A stretch of DNA of 64,000 nt. It comes from SZUA-448 sp964602475. Its GTDB lineage: Bacteria; Bacillota; Clostridia; Lachnospirales; Lachnospiraceae. The translations under genes were made by a program, and so were the position numbers. Below, in pieces: positions 59,181 to 64,000 of this stretch (positions are counted from its first letter, which is position 1; each line of letters opens with the position of its first letter). The stretch spans positions 1-64,000 of the forward strand of contig CAZRRN010000005.1 of assembly GCA_964602475.1 (NCBI GenBank), read 5' to 3'. Under the pieces are notes generated by a model, which did no database searches, had not been told where the DNA came from, and was given only the letters and a program-made list of their open reading frames with translations.

Positions 59181-61883
59181 ATGAACATTATGAAAGAGAA
59201 AAGCATGGAACTCGTTGACAGCGTAGAAAAACTGGAAACAGCGATTGCACGTGTAAAAGCGGCGCAAAAGGAATTCTCTGTTTACACACAGGAGCAGGTT
59301 GATAAAATCTTTCTTGCTGCATCCTTAGCTGCCAACAAGGTGAGAATCCCGCTAGCAAAACTGGCAGTGGAAGAAACAGGAATGGGAATTGTAGAGGACA
59401 AGGTCATAAAGAACCATTATGCATCCGAATATATTTACAATAAGTACAGGGATGCAAAGACCTGCGGTGTGATTGAAGAAGATAAGGAATTCGGAATCAA
59501 GAAGATTGCGGAACCAATCGGTGTTATAGCAGCGGTAATTCCGACAACCAACCCGACTTCGACAGCGATCTTTAAGACGCTGATTGCATTAAAGACCAGA
59601 AACGGAATCATCATTAGTCCACATCCCCGTGCAAAGAACTCTACGATTGCAGCGGCTAAGACAGTGCTTGAAGCAGCGGTTGCTGCCGGTGCTCCGGAGG
59701 AAATCATCAGCTGGATTGATGTTCCGAGCCTTGAAATGACGAATCTTTTGATGAAAGAAGCGGATATTATTCTTGCGACCGGAGGTCCGGGTATGGTGAA
59801 AGCAGCTTATTCATCAGGAAAACCGGCGCTTGGCGTAGGTGCGGGAAATACTCCGGCAATCATTGATGACACGGCAGATATTGTTCTCTCTGTAAGCTCC
59901 ATCATCCATTCCAAGACCTTTGACAACGGCATGATCTGTGCCTCCGAACAATCCGTGATTGTACTGGACAGCGTATATGAGGAAGCCAGACACGAATTTG
60001 CTGCCAGAGGCTGTTATTTCCTGAACGAGGATGAAAAAGAAAAGGTTCGTAAGACAATTCTGATCAACGGTGCATTAAATGCCAAAATCGTAGGACAGAA
60101 GGCGGTAACTATCGCCGCACTGGCAGGGCTCACCATTCCGGAGGGCTCTAAGATATTGATCGGTGAGGTCGAAAGCGTGGATCTATCAGAAGAGTTTGCC
60201 CATGAAAAATTATCTCCGGTACTTGCAATGTACCGAGCAAAGAATATTGACGATGCATTTGAGAAGGCAGAACATCTGATAGCTGACGGCGGTTATGGAC
60301 ATACCTCCTCGATTTATCTGAATGCAACCACTGAACAGGGAAAAATCGACCGCTTTGCAGCGAGAATGAAGACCTGTCGTATTCTGGTGAACACACCTTC
60401 TTCTCACGGCGGAATCGGTGATCTTTACAACTTTAAGCTTGCACCTTCGCTGACACTTGGCTGTGGAAGCTGGGGCGGCAACAGTGTGTCCGAAAATGTC
60501 GGAATCAAGCATTTGATCAATATAAAAACCGTAGCTGAAAGGAGAGAAAATATGCTGTGGTTCCGTGCACCTGAAAAGGTATATCTGAAGAAAGGCTGTC
60601 TTCCGGTTGCTCTTGATGAGCTGAAGACCGTGATGGGAAAGAAAAAAGCATTTATTGTTACTGACAGCTTCTTATATCATAACGGAAATACAAAATCAAT
60701 TACAGCTAAGCTTGACGAGATGGGGATTGAGCACACAACCTTCTTTGAGGTGGCTCCGGATCCGACACTTGCCTGTGCAAAAGCTGGAGCAGAGCAGATG
60801 AAGGCATTCCAGCCGGATGTAATCATCGCTCTCGGCGGTGGTTCTGCAATGGATGCCGGAAAGATTATGTGGGTACTGTACGAGCATCCGGAGGTTGACT
60901 TCATGGATATGGCTATGCGTTTCATGGATATCCGCAAGCGTATTTATACCTTCCCGAAAATGGGAGAAAAGGCATATTTCATTGCAATTCCGACTTCAGC
61001 AGGTACAGGCTCGGAGGTGACACCGTTCGCGGTTATTACGGATGAGAAGACCGGAGTGAAATATCCTCTTGCCGACTATGAGCTTCTTCCGAAAATGGCA
61101 ATCATTGATGCGGACTTCCATATGACAGCTCCGCGCGGACTGACCGCAGCATCCGGAATTGATGCGGTAACCCATGCACTGGAAGCTTATGCTTCCATGA
61201 TGGCAACCGATTATACCGATGGACTTGCACTCCGGGCATTAAAGGTTATCTTCGAATATCTGCCCAGAGCCTATGATGACGGAGCAAATGATCCGGTAGC
61301 ACGAGAAAAGATGGCAAATGCAGCGACGATGGCGGGTATGGCATTTGCAAATGCATTCCTTGGAGTCTGTCACTCCATGGCACACAAGCTCGGAGCATTT
61401 CACCACCTTCCTCACGGAGTAGCAAACGCCCTGATGATCGATGAGGTAATCCGTTTCAACTCGGCGGAGGTACCGGCAAAGATGGGAACCTTCTCACAGT
61501 ACGATCATCCTCATACACTGGCTCGTTATGCAGAGGTTGCAGAATATCTCGGAGTACAGGGAGAGAACGACCAGGAGAAGGTAGATAACCTGATCAAAGC
61601 AATTGATGCTCTGAAAGCAAGAGTCGGAATCAAACCGACCATTCAGGATTACGTTCAGGACGAAACAGATTTTATCAATCGTTTAGATGCAATGACCGAG
61701 CAGGCCTTTGATGATCAATGCACCGGCGCAAATCCACGTTATCCGCTGATGAGCGAGATCAAGCAGATGTATTTGAATGCATATTACGGAAAGACCTTTG
61801 CAGAAACTGAGCTTCCTCATCCGGAAGCAGCTGTAAAACTGGATCCCGTGAAGAAAAATTACCGGAAAACAAAGAATAATTAG
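59181..61883 (+). CDS. adhE: bifunctional acetaldehyde-CoA/alcohol dehydrogenase
   Basis: A 900-residue AdhE that turns acetyl-CoA into ethanol in two NADH-dependent steps and so disposes of reducing power. The N-terminal aldehyde dehydrogenase part has the catalytic Cys in FDNGMICASEQS; the C-terminal iron-dependent alcohol dehydrogenase part has ALGGGSAMDAGKIMW and the iron ligands in GVCHSMAHKLGAFHHLPHG. Full-length for the family. Start is ambiguous: ATG 59181 is two bases after AGGAGG and ATG 59190 is eleven bases after it. Six bases separate it from rex. Confidence 0.95.
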   Translation: MNIMKEKSMELVDSVEKLETAIARVKAAQKEFSVYTQEQVDKIFLAASLAANKVRIPLAKLAVEETGMGIVEDKVIKNHYASEYIYNKYRDAKTCGVIEEDKEFGIKKIAEPIGVIAAVIPTTNPTSTAIFKTLIALKTRNGIIISPHPRAKNSTIAAAKTVLEAAVAAGAPEEIISWIDVPSLEMTNLLMKEADIILATGGPGMVKAAYSSGKPALGVGAGNTPAIIDDTADIVLSVSSIIHSKTFDNGMICASEQSVIVLDSVYEEARHEFAARGCYFLNEDEKEKVRKTILINGALNAKIVGQKAVTIAALAGLTIPEGSKILIGEVESVDLSEEFAHEKLSPVLAMYRAKNIDDAFEKAEHLIADGGYGHTSSIYLNATTEQGKIDRFAARMKTCRILVNTPSSHGGIGDLYNFKLAPSLTLGCGSWGGNSVSENVGIKHLINIKTVAERRENMLWFRAPEKVYLKKGCLPVALDELKTVMGKKKAFIVTDSFLYHNGNTKSITAKLDEMGIEHTTFFEVAPDPTLACAKAGAEQMKAFQPDVIIALGGGSAMDAGKIMWVLYEHPEVDFMDMAMRFMDIRKRIYTFPKMGEKAYFIAIPTSAGTGSEVTPFAVITDEKTGVKYPLADYELLPKMAIIDADFHMTAPRGLTAASGIDAVTHALEAYASMMATDYTDGLALRALKVIFEYLPRAYDDGANDPVAREKMANAATMAGMAFANAFLGVCHSMAHKLGAFHHLPHGVANALMIDEVIRFNSAEVPAKMGTFSQYDHPHTLARYAEVAEYLGVQGENDQEKVDNLIKAIDALKARVGIKPTIQDYVQDETDFINRLDAMTEQAFDDQCTGANPRYPLMSEIKQMYLNAYYGKTFAETELPHPEAAVKLDPVKKNYRKTKNN

Positions 61884-61892
61884 GAGGCGAAC

Positions 61893-62645
61893 ATGATGAA
61901 GCTTGACAGAATTATTGCCGTAAGAACAAGTAAAACCGTCTATCGTGACGGAGATGACTGTATTAAGGTATTTGATAAAGATTATTCCAAGGCGGATGTC
62001 TTAAATGAAGCACTCAACCATGCAAGAGTCGAGGAAACAGGACTTTGTGTACCGGAACTGAAGGAGGTTACAACGATTGACGGAAAATGGGCAATCGTGA
62101 CAGAATTTATTAAAGGAAAAACACTGGCCCAGATGATGCAGGAGGAGCCGGAGAAAAAGGAGGAATACCTGAATCTGCTGGTTGATCTGCAGATGGATGT
62201 TCAGTCAAAATCCTGTCCGAAGCTGAACCGCCTGAAGGATAAGATGAATGCAAAGATCAGTCAGACCGATCTGGATGCGACAACACGCTATGACCTGCAT
62301 ACCCGTCTTGAGGGTATGCCAAAACACAGCAAGCTCTGTCACGGAGATTTCAATCCTTCGAACATCATTATTACAGATGACGGAAAGAAATACATTATTG
62401 ACTGGGCACATGCGACTCAGGGAAATGCTTCTGCCGATGTTGCAAGAACATATCTTCTTTTCTGGCTTGCGGGTGACATTGACGGAGCAGATCAGTATCT
62501 CGATCTGTTTTGCAAAAAGAGTGATACGGCAAAACAATATGTACAGAAATGGATGCCGATTGTGGCTGCCTCCCAGTCTGTAAAGGGAAATGAAAAGGAA
62601 CGTCAGTTCCTGCTGTCATGGGTCAATGTAGTAGATTACGAATAA
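61893..62645 (+). CDS. APH-type small-molecule kinase
   Basis: A 250-residue protein of the aminoglycoside phosphotransferase-like kinase fold. The catalytic loop is LCHGDFNPSNIII and the metal-binding loop is YIIDWAHA. The N-lobe begins KLDRIIAVRTSKTVYRDGDD. Real resistance enzymes are only one branch; many relatives phosphorylate choline, sugars or unknown metabolites, so resistance is not implied. It starts ten bases after adhE with AGGAGG and probably shares its transcript. Confidence 0.8.
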   Translation: MMKLDRIIAVRTSKTVYRDGDDCIKVFDKDYSKADVLNEALNHARVEETGLCVPELKEVTTIDGKWAIVTEFIKGKTLAQMMQEEPEKKEEYLNLLVDLQMDVQSKSCPKLNRLKDKMNAKISQTDLDATTRYDLHTRLEGMPKHSKLCHGDFNPSNIIITDDGKKYIIDWAHATQGNASADVARTYLLFWLAGDIDGADQYLDLFCKKSDTAKQYVQKWMPIVAASQSVKGNEKERQFLLSWVNVVDYE

Positions 62646-62670
62646 AATGAAAAGGCACAGAGAAAGACCG

Positions 62671-62720
62671 GTTGAATAAAAAGCGTATTCAACGACATGT
62701 TCAGGTGCGTTGCTGCGCAC
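62671..62720 (+). repeat. two hairpins upstream of the family-1 array
   Basis: GTTGAATA / TATTCAAC (62671-62693) may act as a weak terminator. GTGCG / CGCAC (62705-62720), followed by AGATGAGGAAATA, resembles a decayed end of a family-1 unit, suggesting the array was once longer. Confidence 0.5.
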
Positions 62721-62731
62721 AGATGAGGAAA

Positions 62732-62926
62732 TAGTGCGAAAGATGAACCTTTCACACGCAGATTTGTGCCTGCGCGGTGCTTGACACAAAGTCTGTTATA
62801 CGCAAAAAGCCGCGCAGAAATGGAGATTAGTGCGAAAGATGAACCTTTTGCACGCAGATTTGTGCCTGCGCGTTGCTTGACACAAAGTCTGTTATGCGCA
62901 AAAAAGCTGCGCAGAAATGGAGATTA
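62732..62926 (+). repeat. family-1 structured repeat, copies B and C in tandem
   Basis: Two head-to-tail units (62732-62829 and 62828-62926, period 96 bp) that match copy A in the MerR/TipAS gene. The first stem in copy C, GTGCGAAAG / CTTTTGCAC, keeps pairing despite sequence change. Both units end AATGGAGATTA. Copy C supplies GGAG (62919-62922) six bases before the next gene's ATG. No other gene lies in 62646-62928. Confidence 0.93.
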
Positions 62927-62928
62927 GA

Positions 62929-63171
62929 ATGAAAGTTATGGTATGTATCGGTTCCTCATGTCACATCAAAGGCTCACGTCAGGTAGTAGAACAGCTGCAA
63001 TATCTGATTGCCGAGAATGAACTGAAGGATAAGGTGGAGCTATCCGGAACCTTCTGTATGGGTAAATGCCAACAGGGTGTATGTGTGACGGTAGACGAGG
63101 AATTTCACTCGGTAAGCCCGGAGGGTGTAAAAACATTTTTCGAAAAAGAGATTCTTGCAAAGGTAAAATAA
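62929..63171 (+). CDS. thioredoxin-like [2Fe-2S] ferredoxin (NuoE C-terminal type)
   Basis: An 80-residue thioredoxin-like ferredoxin. The cluster ligands are in CIGSSCHIKGS and FCMGKCQQGV, the pattern of the [2Fe-2S] domain in NuoE and HydC-type hydrogenase subunits, but the gene encodes this domain alone. It should shuttle electrons. Its ATG is six bases after GGAG from the repeat. A close relative follows after one base, then an H-cluster protein, so the three likely form one redox unit. Confidence 0.85.
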   Translation: MKVMVCIGSSCHIKGSRQVVEQLQYLIAENELKDKVELSGTFCMGKCQQGVCVTVDEEFHSVSPEGVKTFFEKEILAKVK

Positions 63172-63172
63172 T

Positions 63173-63430
63173 ATGACAACGATTCAGGTTTGTGTCGGAA
63201 GCTCCTGCTGCCTGCGCGGCTCACAGGAGATTGTGGAAATACTTCAGCAGCTTGTGGCTGAGAACCATCTGGAAAAGCAGGTGGTTCTCTCCGGAAGCTT
63301 TTGTACGGGCAAATGCAACCGTGTCGGTGTAACCGTTACCGTAGAGAACGAAGTATTCACCGGAATTACGCCGGTAACTTTACGGGAATTCTGGAAAGAA
63401 GAAATTGAGAAACGTATCGAAAGGGGCTGA
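63173..63430 (+). CDS. second thioredoxin-like [2Fe-2S] ferredoxin
   Basis: An 85-residue paralogue of the preceding protein, with ligands in CVGSSCCLRGS and FCTGKCNRVGV. An extra Cys follows the second ligand. The two differ enough to be an old duplication rather than a recent one. It starts one base after its neighbour, so translation is coupled. Expected partner is the H-cluster protein encoded five bases downstream. Confidence 0.85.
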   Translation: MTTIQVCVGSSCCLRGSQEIVEILQQLVAENHLEKQVVLSGSFCTGKCNRVGVTVTVENEVFTGITPVTLREFWKEEIEKRIERG

Positions 63431-63435
63431 ACAAG

Positions 63436-64000
63436 GTGTCGGATTGTCTCACACTCAAAAAATCAAACTGTAAGAACTGCTATAAATGCATCCGGTTCTG
63501 TCCGGTGAAATCCATTCGGTTTTCCGGAAACCAGGCACATATCATCGGAAACGAATGTGTTCTGTGTGGTCACTGTTTTGTTGTCTGTCCGCAGAATGCC
63601 AAAGAAATAACAAGCGAAATCGAAAAGGTAAAGGTGATGATTCAAAGTGGGGATCCGGTTTATGTCAGTCTTGCTCCTTCCTTTATCGCCAACTATGACG
63701 GTGTCGGAATAGAATCAATGCGTGAAGCATTGAAAAAGCTTGGGTTTGCAGATGCAGAGGAAACAGCAATCGGTGCAACGCTGGTCAAGAACGAATACGA
63801 CCGGATGCTTGAGGAAGACAATCGTGACATTATCATTACCTCCTGCTGTCACTCCGTCAACCTGCTGATTCAGAAGTATTTTCCGGCAGAGCTTCCGTAT
63901 CTGGCTGATGTGATGTCTCCGATGCAAGCTCACTGCAGTGATATCAAGCGCAGGTACCCACAGGCCAAGACAGTGTTTATCGGACCCTGCGTGGCAAAAA
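63436..64000 (+). CDS. iron-only hydrogenase-like H-cluster protein, 5' part
   Basis: The first 188 codons are present; the frame runs off the window. Two ferredoxin-type [4Fe-4S] motifs (CKNCYKCIRFCP and CVLCGHCFVVCP) precede an iron-hydrogenase large-subunit domain with TSCCHS (cluster motif L1, where catalytic enzymes usually have TSCCP) and GPCVAKK (L2-like). This pattern fits the sensory or HydS-like branch rather than a standard catalytic hydrogenase; the missing 3' part would show whether a PAS or phosphatase domain follows. GTG 63436 follows AAGGGG. Confidence 0.85.
   Translation, partial: MSDCLTLKKSNCKNCYKCIRFCPVKSIRFSGNQAHIIGNECVLCGHCFVVCPQNAKEITSEIEKVKVMIQSGDPVYVSLAPSFIANYDGVGIESMREALKKLGFADAEETAIGATLVKNEYDRMLEEDNRDIIITSCCHSVNLLIQKYFPAELPYLADVMSPMQAHCSDIKRRYPQAKTVFIGPCVAK

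Noticed and set aside
61893..62645. Aminoglycoside resistance gene
   Set aside because: Only the kinase fold is supported; context after adhE and general divergence do not indicate resistance.
1..64000. tRNA, rRNA or known riboswitch
   Set aside because: None recognised on reading both strands; a covariance-model search was not possible here.

Overview
The window looks like a chromosomal scaffold of a carbohydrate-fermenting, low-to-mid GC Clostridia, most likely a gut Lachnospiraceae. The basis is the gene order dgt-dnaG-rpoD-trmK, a TGS/uridine-kinase fusion, rex next to adhE, a polY-yolD pair, CUT1 sugar transporters without their own ATPase, and many intracellular glycosidases. No tRNA, rRNA, insertion sequence, prophage or CRISPR array was seen. 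Two runs of exactly 100 N (40293-40392 and 46168-46267) are scaffold gaps, and both fall inside tandem repeats.

Layout. 0.2-5 kb: YczE-like membrane protein, GH36 alpha-galactosidase, membrane metallophosphoesterase, MerR/TipAS regulator. 5-19 kb: LacI regulator, then a CUT1 importer (two permeases and a lipoprotein), carboxylesterase and GH51 arabinofuranosidase; facing them on the minus strand are a GH31 enzyme and a 1236-residue double-GH43 protein, which suggests arabinoxylan- or arabinan-type oligosaccharides. 19.5-21.2 kb: self-regulated TetR plus two flavodoxin-like oxidoreductases. 21.3-26.3 kb: GH31 plus GPH symporter with a divergent AraC regulator. 26.4-29.4 kb: Y-family polymerase, YolD-like protein, a small unknown, TrmO. 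29.4-38.3 kb: short GH43, a second CUT1 importer, a six-hairpin-type glycosidase, AraC and GH4. 38.5-41.2 kb: SulP transporter, repeat array, zinc-ribbon protein, DUF2085 protein. 41.4-49.4 kb: core genes dgt, dnaG, rpoD, trmK, TGS-kinase and clpX. 49.5-57.2 kb: envelope polymer fusion enzymes, DegV and a subtilase. 57.4-64 kb: LysR, rex, adhE, a small-molecule kinase, two thioredoxin-like [2Fe-2S] proteins and the start of a hydrogenase-like H-cluster protein.

The sugar genes form separate import-and-cleave units, each with its own regulator. None of the hydrolases has a visible signal peptide, so oligomers are probably imported and cut in the cytosol. The 3' end deals with fermentative redox balance (Rex, AdhE, hydrogenase-like proteins).

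The most unusual signal is a class of structured repeat elements of about 94-98 bp in two sequence families (4327-4424; 62732-62926; 40237-40541). Each begins with a hairpin whose six-base loop is ANGAAC and ends with GGAG exactly six bases before a start codon. One copy sits in frame between the DNA-binding and TipAS domains of the MerR gene, where its GGAG-N6-ATG could start a separate TipAS-like protein. The elements therefore look like mobile or duplicating sequences that carry a translation start signal.
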